64,000 bases of DNA from JACVRW01 sp963827065 (GTDB lineage: Bacteria; Actinomycetota; Thermoleophilia; Solirubrobacterales; Thermoleophilaceae): NCBI GenBank assembly GCA_963827065.1, contig CAWGZM010000006.1:248001-312000 (forward strand), read 5' to 3'. The translations under genes and the position numbers were made by a program. Shown piece after piece: positions 16,513 through 25,656 of the stretch; within the stretch, counting starts at the first letter, position 1, and each line of letters begins with the position of its first letter. Below the pieces are notes generated by a model. It did not search any database, was not told where the DNA came from, and saw only the letters and a list, made by a program, of their open reading frames with translations.

Positions 16513-17520
16513 TCAGCCGGGCGGAACGCCCACTCCTCCCGCCACTCCCTGGGCCGGCGCGGCGGGAACCTGAGGCTGCGCCGGGGTGACCGGCGCAGGT
16601 GCGGCGGGCGTCGTTGCGACCGGCGCCGTCTCCGCGCTCGGCGCCACCGGTGTGGTTCCGCTTGCGGGCGCCGACGGGTCGGGGGTGGGTGGCACCGTGC
16701 CCGGCGCCAGCGCCGTGCCTGCGGGGGCGACCGGCGTGACTGTCGAGGCCGGCAACCCGCCGGCCGCCGGTCGCCCAGGCAGTCTCACGTCGATGTAGGT
16801 CGCGCCCTCCGCCTCCGGATCGGCGAGGATGCGGGTGGCGGCGATCCACTTGGCATGCGCGCGCCTGCCGTCCCCGAAGATCACCTCCGGGCCCTCGTGC
16901 AGCTGGACGACGACGCCGTCCTCCTTGCGCGCGCCGATCGTCTCGACGCGCGAGCGCAGGATCGCGGGCGCCGCCCCGGCGACGCGGGCGGCGTGGAGCG
17001 CGGCCGAGCTCGTGAGGCGCTCGCCACGGGCAGCAGCCTCGGTGTCGATGACCGGGAGCCGGCCCTCGACCGGCATTCCGCGGAGCACCGTGCCGTCACC
17101 GGCGACCGGCACCTCGTCCCCCCCGAGCTCGACGAGCGCCGCGGGGTGGTGCTCTATCACGCGGATCTGGAGCCCGTGCGGGAAGTCCGTGCTGACCTCG
17201 AGCGCCCGCACGACGGGATAGTGCGCGACCGCCTCCTCGAGCAGCTCGTGGTCGACGTTCAGAGTTGTCATCGTGTGGCCGGCGCTCGTGAGCGCGGTGC
17301 GCACGCGCTCGGCGTCCTTCGTCGTGAGCCCGCTCACCTTCACGTCGTCGACCGAGACGAACGACGAGTCGCGCAGCCAGAACCGATAGCCGGCGGCGAG
17401 CGCCAGACAGAGCAGCACCAGGATTACCAGCGCGAGGCGGAGCCGGGGGCTCGGCGCGCGGAGGGCGAGCGCGGGCCGGGGAAGCCTGCGCCGGCCGAGC
17501 ACCGCGCCCGCGCCCCTCAC
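16513..17520 (-). CDS. ftsQ: Cell division protein FtsQ/DivIB
   Basis: 335-residue bitopic divisome protein. A basic cytoplasmic head is followed by one membrane helix at about residues 28-46 (LRLALVILVLLCLALAAGY). A POTRA domain follows from about residue 53 (FVSVDDVKVSGLTTKDAERVR), then the FtsQ beta domain. The last 75 residues are an unusual Ala/Pro/Thr/Val tail (TPVAPAGTALAPGTVPPTP...) that should be extracytoplasmic and flexible. The GTG at 17520 is chosen: it overlaps the murB stop (GTGA) and has a G-rich Shine-Dalgarno 6 bases upstream. An in-frame GTG at 17532 is the alternative. Confidence 0.9.
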   Translation of the reverse strand: MRGAGAVLGRRRLPRPALALRAPSPRLRLALVILVLLCLALAAGYRFWLRDSSFVSVDDVKVSGLTTKDAERVRTALTSAGHTMTTLNVDHELLEEAVAHYPVVRALEVSTDFPHGLQIRVIEHHPAALVELGGDEVPVAGDGTVLRGMPVEGRLPVIDTEAAARGERLTSSAALHAARVAGAAPAILRSRVETIGARKEDGVVVQLHEGPEVIFGDGRRAHAKWIAATRILADPEAEGATYIDVRLPGRPAAGGLPASTVTPVAPAGTALAPGTVPPTPDPSAPASGTTPVAPSAETAPVATTPAAPAPVTPAQPQVPAAPAQGVAGGVGVPPG

Positions 17521-18428
17521 GCGGCCCCCCACAGCGGCGTCGTGTCGACCTCGCCCAGGAACTGGACCTCCGGCTCGAGCTCCACGCCGAAGCGCTCGCG
17601 GACGCGCCGGCGCCCCTCACCCATCAGCGCAATCACGTCGGCGGTGGTGGCGTCGCCCGTGTTCTCGACGAAGTTCGCGTGCTTCTCGGAGAAGCGCGCC
17701 CCGCCGATCGTCAGGCCGCGGCAATCCGCCTCGTCGAGGAGGACGCCCGCGCTCTTACCCTCGGCGCGCGGGTCCTCGGGGTTCTTGAAGGTCGACCCGA
17801 AGGTCTTGATGCCGGATGGCTGGGCCGCGCGGCGCGAGCTGCGCATGTCGGCGAGCGTCGCCTTCACCGACTCCGGCTCGGCCGGGCTGAGCGCGAACGA
17901 GGCGCGCGCGACTATCTCGAGCGGCTTCAGGTTGGAGCGCCGGTAGCTGAAGCCGAGCTCCCCCGGCGTGCGGCGCTCGCGGCCGTGGGGCGTCGTGATC
18001 TCGACCCACTCGAGGACGCGGGCGAGGTCGCCACCGTAGGCATTGGCGTTCATCTTCACCGCGCCGCCGACCGTGCCGGGGATGTTGACGCCGAATTCGA
18101 GCCCGCTGAGCCCCGCCCTGGCGGCGAACGCGGCCGCCTGCGGCAGGCGCGCTCCGCCGCCGCAGAGAAGGCGCTCGCCGTCGCGCTCGATCGTGGCGAG
18201 CGAGCCGTCCAGCTTGATCACGAGTCCCCGAAAGCCTTCATCCGCTACGAGGAGGTTCGATCCGGAGCCGACCACTCCTACCTCGACCCCCTCCTCCTCC
18301 GCCCACGCCAGCAGCTCCGTCAGCGCCTCGACCGAGTCGGGCCGCGCGAAGAAGTCGGCGTGGCCGCCCGTGCGCACCGTCGTGAGCCGCGCGAGGGGGA
18401 AGTCCCGCTTGAGGGCGGAGGGGGTCAC
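17517..18428 (-). CDS. murB: UDP-N-acetylenolpyruvoylglucosamine reductase
   Basis: 303-residue FAD enzyme completing UDP-MurNAc synthesis with NADPH. FAD-binding landmarks are TTVRTGGHADFF, VVGSGSNLLVAD and GVNIPGTVGGAVKMNA. The catalytic Ser/Glu region includes GSTFKNP. SYRRSNLK lies in the substrate part; it is a type II-like MurB by length. The GTG overlaps the murC stop (GTGA). Translationally coupled to murC and ftsQ. Confidence 0.96.
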   Translation of the reverse strand: MTPSALKRDFPLARLTTVRTGGHADFFARPDSVEALTELLAWAEEEGVEVGVVGSGSNLLVADEGFRGLVIKLDGSLATIERDGERLLCGGGARLPQAAAFAARAGLSGLEFGVNIPGTVGGAVKMNANAYGGDLARVLEWVEITTPHGRERRTPGELGFSYRRSNLKPLEIVARASFALSPAEPESVKATLADMRSSRRAAQPSGIKTFGSTFKNPEDPRAEGKSAGVLLDEADCRGLTIGGARFSEKHANFVENTGDATTADVIALMGEGRRRVRERFGVELEPEVQFLGEVDTTPLWGAA

Positions 18429-19762
18429 TCGGCCAGCTCCTTCGCCAGCCGGTCGACGTCTCCCGCCCCGAGCGTCAGCAAGAGATCGCCCTCGCGCAGC
18501 TCGGAGCGCAGCATGTGCCCCGCGTCCTCCATCCGTGGGAGCCACCAGACCGGCCGTCCGGCGGCCGCGTCCGCGGCGGCGCCCGCGACGAGCAGGCCGC
18601 TCACGCCGGGGAAATCCTCCGCGCGCTCGCGGGCGGGATAGACGTCGAGCACCACGACCACGTCCGCGAGCGCCAGCGCGCGGCCGAACTCGCGCGCCAA
18701 CATCCGCGTGCGCGAGTAGAGGTGCGGCTGGAAGCAGGCGATGAGCCGGCGCGGCTCGAGCGTTCGTGCCGCCTCGAGCGTCGCCCGCACCTCAGTCGGG
18801 TGATGGGCGTAGTCGTCGAAGACGAGCGCGCCCGCCTCGGTGCGGCCGTGCTCCTCGAAGCGCCGCCCCGCCCCGGTGAAGGCGCGCAGCGCCGGGCCCG
18901 CCTCCGGGACGTCGAGCCCGGCGGCGCGGCACGCCGCGAGCGCTGCGAGCGCGTTCAGCACGTTGTGGCGCCCGGGGACCCGCAGCTCCACGGCCACGCC
19001 CTCGACGGTGAAGGACGATCCACCTGGGTGCAGGTGCAGCCGGCGCGCCTCGAGGTCGCCGTCGTCGATCCCGAAGCTGACCGACTCGCTCCCGCCGTGC
19101 AGCCAGTCGAGCCCAGGCCCGAGCACGCGCAGCCCCGCGGGTGCGGCGAACTCGGCGAAGGCCTCCTCGAGCGCCAGCACGCTGGGATATGTCGAGTGGT
19201 GGTCGAGCTCGACGTTCGTGACGACCGCCACGTCGCGCGCCAGCTTGAGGAACGAGCGGTCCGACTCGTCGGCCTCGATCACCGCCCAGTCACCGCCGCC
19301 CCAGGCGGCGTTCGTGCCGGCGGTCCGGAGCTCGCCGCCGATCAGGAAAGCCGGCTCGCGGCCGCATTCGTGCAGCGCGAGAGCGGCCATAGAGGCTGTG
19401 GTGGTCTTGCCATGGGTGCCGCCAACGGCAATCGTGCGCTTCATCCGCGAAAGCTCGGCGAGCAGGTCGCCGCGGTGAAGCACGGTCGCGCCGGCCGCGC
19501 GCGCGGCGGCCAGCTCCGGGTTGTCCTCCGGGATCGCCGTCGAGACGACGACCTCGGCCTCGGCGGGGAGATTGCCCGCATGGTGGCCCAGCGCCGGCTC
19601 GATCCGCGCCGCGCGGAGCGGCCCCCAGTAGGACGACTCGGCACGGTCCGAACCGGTCACCGTGGCGCCCAGCGAGCGAGCGACGAGCGCGAGGCCGCTC
19701 ATGCCGGCCCCGCCGATCCCTATGAAGTGGAGGCTGCGCCCCTCGAACGGCCGGCTTGCCAT
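18425..19762 (-). CDS. murC: UDP-N-acetylmuramate--L-alanine ligase
   Basis: 445-residue Mur ligase adding L-Ala to UDP-MurNAc. The N-terminal Rossmann loop is FIGIGGAGMSGLALV. The ATP P-loop is GGTHGKTTTASM, and the Mur-ligase landmarks EADESDRSFL, DDYAHHPTEV and FQPHLYSRT are present. It starts 19 bases after the murG stop. Confidence 0.97.
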   Translation of the reverse strand: MASRPFEGRSLHFIGIGGAGMSGLALVARSLGATVTGSDRAESSYWGPLRAARIEPALGHHAGNLPAEAEVVVSTAIPEDNPELAAARAAGATVLHRGDLLAELSRMKRTIAVGGTHGKTTTASMAALALHECGREPAFLIGGELRTAGTNAAWGGGDWAVIEADESDRSFLKLARDVAVVTNVELDHHSTYPSVLALEEAFAEFAAPAGLRVLGPGLDWLHGGSESVSFGIDDGDLEARRLHLHPGGSSFTVEGVAVELRVPGRHNVLNALAALAACRAAGLDVPEAGPALRAFTGAGRRFEEHGRTEAGALVFDDYAHHPTEVRATLEAARTLEPRRLIACFQPHLYSRTRMLAREFGRALALADVVVVLDVYPARERAEDFPGVSGLLVAGAAADAAAGRPVWWLPRMEDAGHMLRSELREGDLLLTLGAGDVDRLAKELAE

Positions 19763-19781
19763 CGGCGCGTGACGTTAAAGG

Positions 19782-20849
19782 TCAGAGCAGCGCGATCAGC
19801 TCGCCGGCGATGCGCTCGGCGGCGTCGGGGCGGGCCGCAGCGCGCGCGGCGTTCGACATCTCGGCCATGCGCTGCGGCGCGCCGAGCAGAGCGGCCACCT
19901 CGCGGGCGAGGCGGGGGCCGTCGAGCTTGGCGTCGGGAACTACGACGGCGGCGCCGGCCTCCTCCATGTGGCGCGCGTTCAGGGTCTGGTGATCGGCCGT
20001 CGCGTGCGGGTAGGGCACGAGGATCGCCGGCAGCCCGGCGGCCGCCAGCTCGAGGACCGACCCGCCCGCCCGCGACGCGGCCAGGTCCGCCGCGGCGATG
20101 GCGTCCGCGAACGGCTCGATGTACGGGAACAGGCGGTAGTGCGCCGGCGAGCCGAGCTCATCGAGCCGGGCGCGCAGCTCGTCGTGGTCGCGGCGACCGC
20201 AGGCGTGCAGGACCGAGCAGGGCGCGACCCTGCCGAAGGCGTCGAGCGCCGCTTGATTGAGGCGCCGTGCTCCCAGCGAACCGCCGAACACGAGCAGGCA
20301 GGGTCCGTCCGCGGGCAGCTCGAAGCGGGCGCGGGCGCCGGCCCGGTCGGTCCCACTGCCGGCCGCCGGCAGCGGCCGGCCGGTCACGAGGTAGCGCGAG
20401 CCGCCGCGACCGGGCACCGGAAAGGCGAGGCAGACGCGCGCCGCAAGCGGTGCGAGCAGCCGGTTGGTCACGCCGAGATGGCTGTCCGCCTCGGTCAAGA
20501 CGAGCGGCAGGCGCAGGGAGCGGGCCGCGAGGCCCACCGGGCCGGCCACGTACCCGCCACCGCCGAGTACGGCGCCGGCGCCGGCGCGCTTCAGGAGCCG
20601 GCGGGCGCGCACGGTCGCGCCGGCGGCCAGCACGAGCGCGCGGGCGGCGCGGAGGACGTTCTTGCGGTCGATCCCCTCCACGCGCAGCGTGTGCAGCGGG
20701 TAGCCCGCCGCCGGCACGAGCTCGGCCTCGGCGCGCTCACCGCCGATGAACTCCACCTCGATCCCGCGCTCGCGCAGCGCGCCGGCGATCGCGAGCGCCG
20801 GGACGACGTGACCGGCGGTCCCGCCCGCGGCGATCACGACCTTGGGCAC
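19782..20849 (-). CDS. murG: Undecaprenyldiphospho-muramoylpentapeptide beta-N-acetylglucosaminyltransferase
   Basis: 355-residue GT28 glycosyltransferase converting lipid I to lipid II at the inner membrane face. It starts VPKVVIAAGGTAGHVVPALA, containing the GGTGGH-type loop as GGTAGH. The UDP-GlcNAc-binding FGGSLGARRLNQAA and the C-terminal ASRAGGSVLELAAAGLPAILVPYP are intact. The GTG at 20849 has a GGAGG ribosome-binding site four bases upstream, so the longer open frame is rejected. Follows ftsW by 13 bases. Confidence 0.96.
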   Translation of the reverse strand: MPKVVIAAGGTAGHVVPALAIAGALRERGIEVEFIGGERAEAELVPAAGYPLHTLRVEGIDRKNVLRAARALVLAAGATVRARRLLKRAGAGAVLGGGGYVAGPVGLAARSLRLPLVLTEADSHLGVTNRLLAPLAARVCLAFPVPGRGGSRYLVTGRPLPAAGSGTDRAGARARFELPADGPCLLVFGGSLGARRLNQAALDAFGRVAPCSVLHACGRRDHDELRARLDELGSPAHYRLFPYIEPFADAIAAADLAASRAGGSVLELAAAGLPAILVPYPHATADHQTLNARHMEEAGAAVVVPDAKLDGPRLAREVAALLGAPQRMAEMSNAARAAARPDAAERIAGELIALL

Positions 20850-20862
20850 GGGACCTCCGCGC

Positions 20863-22071
20863 TCAGCGGGCCGCTCGGGCGGCTCGCGCCCGCCGCGGGG
20901 CTTGCTCCTCGCCGCCGCCGTCGACCGCGCGGAGGTCCGGCTTGCGCGCGCGCCGCCCGGCCTCGCCACCGGTCGCCGCGACGCCCATCAGCAGGCCCAT
21001 CGCGGCGAGCAGCACGATCAGGTTCGAGCTGCCGTAGGAGATGAACGGCAGCGGCACCCCGGTCAGCGGCATCATGCCGAGCACCGCGAAGAAGTTGAGC
21101 GTCGCCTGGCAGAGGATCAGCGAGGTGATCCCGGCGGCCAGCAGCTTGGAGTATTGGTCGCGCGCCAGCTTCGCCGCGCGCAGGCCCGCGTAGCCGATCA
21201 TCCCGTACAGCACGATCAGCGCCAGGATCCCGATCAGGCCCAGCTCCTCGCCGATGATCGCCAGGATCATGTCGGTATGGGCCTCGGGCAGGTAGAAGAT
21301 CTTCTGGACCGACTCGCCGAGCCCGACGCCGAACAGGCCGCCCGAGCCGATCGCCGTCAGCGCCTGGACGGCCTGGAAGCCCGAGTCGCCGGCATCCGCG
21401 AACGGATCCAGGAATGCGGTGAGCCGCTCGCGCCGGTACGGCTCGGCGATCGCCAGGAGCAGCGCCAGCCCGGCGAGCCCGCCGGCGATCATGCCGAGGT
21501 TCCGCATCGGCGTGCCCGCGGCCACGAGCAGCGCGCCGATCGAGAAGCAGATGACCATTGCGGTCCCCATGTCGGGCTGCTTCATGAGCAGCGCGCAGGC
21601 AGCCCCGACCACGAGCAGCAGCGGCTTGAAGAGGCCGCCGACCGAGAGCACTGAGCGCGGCCTGGCGGCCAGCAGCTGCGCCGCGTAGAGGATCAGCGAC
21701 ACCTTCAGGAGCTCGGAGGGCTGGAACTGGAACGGGCCGGCGCCGAGCCAGCGCGTCGCGCCGTTCACGGTGACGCCGATGCCCGGCAGCATCACCGCGA
21801 TCGTGAGCCCGAACGAGACCACGAGCAGGATCGGCGTCAGTCCCTTGATCAGCCTGAGCCCGTGGCGGGCGGCGAAGTGCATCGCCACCAGCCCGATCAG
21901 GCCCAGCATCACGTAGCGCTTCAGGTAGTAGGAGGCGTCGCCTGTGCCCGACAGCAGCGATTCGGCCGAGCTCGCCGAGTAGACCATCACCGCGCCGCCG
22001 GCGAGCAGGCACAGGGTTGCGGTGTAGAGGATCGAGTACTCGACCGGGCGCTTCCCCTTTCGGCGGGCCAT
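20863..22071 (-). CDS. ftsW: Lipid II glycosyltransferase FtsW (SEDS family)
   Basis: 402-residue SEDS protein with about ten membrane helices. It polymerises lipid II at the septum together with a class B PBP (here FtsI). Landmarks include NGATRWLGAGPFQFQPSELLKVS, MKQPDMGTAMVICF and the C-terminal GMMPLTGVPLPFISYGSSNL, the SEDS signature. The tail is basic and rich in Ala/Arg. Position between murD and murG is the usual dcw position. Confidence 0.95.
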   Translation of the reverse strand: MARRKGKRPVEYSILYTATLCLLAGGAVMVYSASSAESLLSGTGDASYYLKRYVMLGLIGLVAMHFAARHGLRLIKGLTPILLVVSFGLTIAVMLPGIGVTVNGATRWLGAGPFQFQPSELLKVSLILYAAQLLAARPRSVLSVGGLFKPLLLVVGAACALLMKQPDMGTAMVICFSIGALLVAAGTPMRNLGMIAGGLAGLALLLAIAEPYRRERLTAFLDPFADAGDSGFQAVQALTAIGSGGLFGVGLGESVQKIFYLPEAHTDMILAIIGEELGLIGILALIVLYGMIGYAGLRAAKLARDQYSKLLAAGITSLILCQATLNFFAVLGMMPLTGVPLPFISYGSSNLIVLLAAMGLLMGVAATGGEAGRRARKPDLRAVDGGGEEQAPRRARAARAAR

Positions 22072-22101
22072 CCGGTCGTTCTTCTACGCCGGCGCCCGGA
22101 T

Positions 22102-23344
22102 TCATGCTCGCGGTACGAGCGAGCGAAAACGCTCGCCGCGATCCTCGAAGTCGCGGAACTGGTCGAAGCTGGCGCAGGCGGGCGATAGCAGCACGACGTC
22201 GCCCGCCACCGCGGCCTCCGTGGCGTCGCGCACGGCGTTCTCGAGATCGCCGCTGCGCAGGAGCGGGACCGTCCCCTCCAGGTCCTCGGCGAGCGGCGCG
22301 GCCGCCTCGCCGATCAGGTAGCAGGCCCGGCAGCGCTCGGCCACGGGCTCGCGCAGCTCCTCGAAGCCGCCGCCCTTGAGGCTGCCGCCGAGGATGGCGT
22401 GGACGCCGCCGTCGAATGACTCGAGCGCGCGCCGGGCGGAGGCGACGTTCGTCGCCTTGGAGTCGTTCACGTAGAGCACTCCGCCGACGGTGCCGACCTC
22501 CTCGAGCCGGTGCGGAACGCCCGTGAAGCCGCGCAGCGCGGCCGCCACCGCCTCGCCCGGCACACCCGAGGCAAGCGCCGCCGCTGACGCGCCCATCGCG
22601 TTCTCGAGGTTGTGCGGCCCGCGCAGGCGGATCTCGTCGGGCGGCAGTGGCAGCTCCGCCGGATCACCGAAGACGATGCGGCGCCCCTCCCCCGGCAGCT
22701 CGAATCCGGGGGGCGCGACGGCCACCTGCTCCGCCGTCTGGTTACGGAACAGGCGCAGCTTTGCCTCACGGTACGCCTCGAGGGTGCCGTGGCGGTCGAG
22801 ATGGTCCTCCTCGATGTTGAGGAGCAGCGCGGTGTCGGGGGTGAAGAGCTCGGAGTCCTCCGCCTGAAAGCTCGAGACCTCGCAGACCACCGTTACCTCT
22901 TCCCCGATCTCGCCGACGAGCGACGACAGCGGCGTGCCGACGTTTCCCGCCACGGCCACGGGCAGCTCCGCGGCACGCCAGATCGCGCCGAGCAGCTCGG
23001 CGGTGGTGGTCTTGCCGTTCGTGCCGGTCACGGCGACGAAGCGCCCGGGCAGGAGCCGCCAGGCGAGCTCGAGCTCGCCGAGCACCGGCAGCCCGCGCTC
23101 GCGCGCGGCCGACGATCACGGGCGCCTCGTTCGGCACGCCGGGGCTCTTCACGACGCAGCGAACCCGCTCGAGCAGCTCGACGCCGTCGCTCGCCAGCAC
23201 CACCTCGACCCCGGGAGGCGGCTCGGGCCGGCCGCGGTCCACGCCGAGCACCTCCCCGTGCGGCAGCAGCATGCGGGCCGCCGCGGCGCCCGAGCGCGCG
23301 AGCCCCACGATCAGGTACGGCCCCTCGGGAAGGGGCGGCCTCAT
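22102..23344 (-). CDS. murD: UDP-N-acetylmuramoylalanine--D-glutamate ligase, frameshifted
   Basis: Adds D-Glu to UDP-MurNAc-L-Ala. The N-terminal part starts MRPPLPEGPYLIVGLARSG at 23344, in an ATGA overlap with mraY, and runs to VKSPGVPNEAPVIV. The reading frame then shifts near 23100-23112. The rest (LPVLGELELAW, ATP loop GTNGKTTTAELL, NDSKATNVASA) continues in another frame to 22102. The span is one base more than a multiple of three. One base too many, or one lost GC unit in the GC-repeat there, explains it. The gene is essential and both halves are otherwise intact, so a sequencing error is likelier than a true pseudogene. Confidence 0.88.
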
Positions 23345-24315
23345 GGCGTGATGGACGCCTGGTACAGCGTGAAGCCGACCGCCCCGCAGATCGAGGCGAC
23401 GATCCAGAAGCGCAGGATGATCTTCGTCTCCGACCAGCCGGCGAGCTCGAAGTGGTGGTGAATCGGCGCCATCAGGAACACCCGTTTGCGGAAGCGCTGG
23501 AAGCTGAACACCTGGATCGCCACCGAGAGCGCCTCGATCACGAAGATGCCGCCGATCATGATCAGGAGCACCTCGGTCTTCGTCATCACGGCAAGCCCGG
23601 CGATCGCTCCTCCCAAGCCAAGCGAGCCCGTGTCGCCCATGAACACGGACGCCGGGAACGAGTTGAACCACAGGAAGCCGACGCAGGCGCCCACGAGGCA
23701 GGCCGACAGCAGCGCCAGATCCTCGTAGCCGGTCGTGATGAAGGTCATCGCCGTGTAAGCGAGGAAGACGATCGCGCAGCAGCCGGCGGCCAGCCCGTCG
23801 AGGCCGTCGGTCAAGTTGACCCCGTTCGTGGTGCCCGCCAGGACCAGGAAGATCAGGATCGGGTATGCGAGCCCGAGGTCGATCGAGCGGTCGACGAGGT
23901 GCAGGCGGAGCGTGTCCTCGAACTCGACGTACTCGGTCACGACGAGCCACAGCGCGATGGCCGTGAGCGCCTGCACGAGGAGCTTCGTGCGACCCGAGAC
24001 GCCCAGCGAGCGGCGCCTGCGCAACTTCGTGATGTCGTCGGCGAACCCGAGCGCGGCCATCGCCAGCGCCGTGCCGAGCACGGCCAGGCTCGCGGCCCTG
24101 TACTCCGACAGGATCAGGAACGGCACGCAGACCGCGAGAAAGAGGGCGATGCCGCCCATCGTCGGCGTGCCGGCCTTGCCGGCGTGCGCCGCGGGGCCCT
24201 CCTCGCGGATGTGCTGGCCGAACTCCTTGAGCCGCAGGTACTCGATGAAGCGCGGCCCCAGGAACATGCAGATGAGCAGGGAGGCAGAGCCTCCGATGAC
24301 GATCTCGCCGAGCAT
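23341..24315 (-). CDS. mraY: Phospho-N-acetylmuramoyl-pentapeptide-transferase
   Basis: 324-residue polytopic enzyme making lipid I from UDP-MurNAc-pentapeptide and undecaprenyl phosphate. All catalytic landmarks are present: HAGKAGTPTMGG, the Asp pair in GFADDITKL, the NLTDGLDGLA loop and the three-His motif in APIHHHFEL. Its ATG directly abuts the murF stop (TAGATG), and its stop overlaps the murD ATG. Confidence 0.97.
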   Translation of the reverse strand: MLGEIVIGGSASLLICMFLGPRFIEYLRLKEFGQHIREEGPAAHAGKAGTPTMGGIALFLAVCVPFLILSEYRAASLAVLGTALAMAALGFADDITKLRRRRSLGVSGRTKLLVQALTAIALWLVVTEYVEFEDTLRLHLVDRSIDLGLAYPILIFLVLAGTTNGVNLTDGLDGLAAGCCAIVFLAYTAMTFITTGYEDLALLSACLVGACVGFLWFNSFPASVFMGDTGSLGLGGAIAGLAVMTKTEVLLIMIGGIFVIEALSVAIQVFSFQRFRKRVFLMAPIHHHFELAGWSETKIILRFWIVASICGAVGFTLYQASITP

Positions 24316-25656
24316 CTAGGAGAGAACCCGCTCCAAACCCACGGAGCGCGAGCCCTTGACCAGCACCCGGTCGCCGGGCCGGCCCAGCTCCTCGAGGAGC
24401 GCGGCGGCCTCCTCGGGGCTGCCGACCGCCTGCGCCTCACCGTCGAAGCCCTCCAGATAGGCGAGCGCGGGCGCCCCGACCGGCACGAGCAGGTCGACGC
24501 CCGCACGCGCGGCGTGGGCGCCGATCTCGCGGTGGAAGGCCTCCGAGTCGGCGCCCAGCTCCGCCATCGTGCCGAGGATCGCGATCCGGCGCTCGGCGGG
24601 CGCCTGGGACAGGTGGTCGAGGGCAGCCCGCATCGACATGGGGTTGGCGTTGTAGCAGTCGTTGACCACGGTCACGCCTCCGGGAAGCTCGACCACCTCG
24701 CCGCGCAGCGACGAGAAGCGGACGTCGAGCCGCCCGCCGATCGGCAGCTCGAGCGCGCGCGCAGCGGCCACCGCGGCGCACGTGTTGAGCAGGTTATGGG
24801 GCTCGGCGTAGGAGAGCTCGAGGATGAGCGTCTCGCCGCGCGCCTCGAACTCGGCGCGGTCGCCGTCCATAGAAAGCAGCTGGACCTGGCCGCCCGGGCC
24901 GAAGGTCCAGGTGTCGAGGTCGTCGCGCAGGTGAGCGTCGAGGAGCGGCTCGCTCGCCGGGACGACGCAGGCGGCGCCCGGGCGCAGGTCGCGGATCAGC
25001 TCGGCCTTGGCAGCCGCGACACGCTCGACGGTCCCGAGCAGCTCCAGATGAACCGGGCCGACGTTCACGATCACGCCGACGTCGGGCTCGGCGATCTCCG
25101 CCAGCTCGGCGATCTCGCCCTCGCCGCGCATGGCCATCTCGAGCACGAGCGCCCGCTGGCCCCGGCTTGCCTCGAGGATCGAGAGCGGCAGGCCGATCTG
25201 GTTGTTGAAGTTCTCGCGGCTCGCGTGCGCGCCGATCAGCGCGGCGAGGATGTCCTTCGTAGAGGTCTTGCCGGTGGAGCCGGTCACGCCGACGACCGGC
25301 ACGCCGAGCGCGCGGCGCCATTCCCGCGCGACGAGCTGCAGCGCGCGCTGTGGGTCGGCGGCGACGATCACCACGGCGCTGGCGCAGGCCGAGTCGCCCA
25401 CCGCCCCCTCGACGGCCGCGAGCGCAGCGTCGCGGTACGCCGGCCCAACGAGCACGCCCCAGGCGCCCTGCTCGAGGGCGCCGGCCGCGAACTCGCCGCC
25501 GTCCGCACTCGCGCCCCGCAGGCCGACGAACAGGTCGCCCTGGCCGACGGCCCGCGAGTCGATCAGGACACGCTCCGGCCCTCCGCGCTCGGGCGCCCCG
25601 GCGACGAGCTGACCGCCCGCCGCCTCGGCAAGGCGAGCGGCGCTCAGGTCGATCAC
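24316..25656 (-). CDS. murF: UDP-N-acetylmuramoyl-tripeptide--D-alanyl-D-alanine ligase
   Basis: 446-residue Mur ligase attaching D-Ala-D-Ala. Landmarks are the ATP loop GVTGSTGKTSTKDIL, the carbamylated-Lys/metal region LVLEMAMRGEGEIAEL and VVNDCYNANPMSMRAAL. The GTG start overlaps the murE stop (GTGA). No ddl gene is nearby, so D-Ala-D-Ala ligase must be encoded elsewhere. Confidence 0.97.
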   Translation of the reverse strand: MIDLSAARLAEAAGGQLVAGAPERGGPERVLIDSRAVGQGDLFVGLRGASADGGEFAAGALEQGAWGVLVGPAYRDAALAAVEGAVGDSACASAVVIVAADPQRALQLVAREWRRALGVPVVGVTGSTGKTSTKDILAALIGAHASRENFNNQIGLPLSILEASRGQRALVLEMAMRGEGEIAELAEIAEPDVGVIVNVGPVHLELLGTVERVAAAKAELIRDLRPGAACVVPASEPLLDAHLRDDLDTWTFGPGGQVQLLSMDGDRAEFEARGETLILELSYAEPHNLLNTCAAVAAARALELPIGGRLDVRFSSLRGEVVELPGGVTVVNDCYNANPMSMRAALDHLSQAPAERRIAILGTMAELGADSEAFHREIGAHAARAGVDLLVPVGAPALAYLEGFDGEAQAVGSPEEAAALLEELGRPGDRVLVKGSRSVGLERVLS

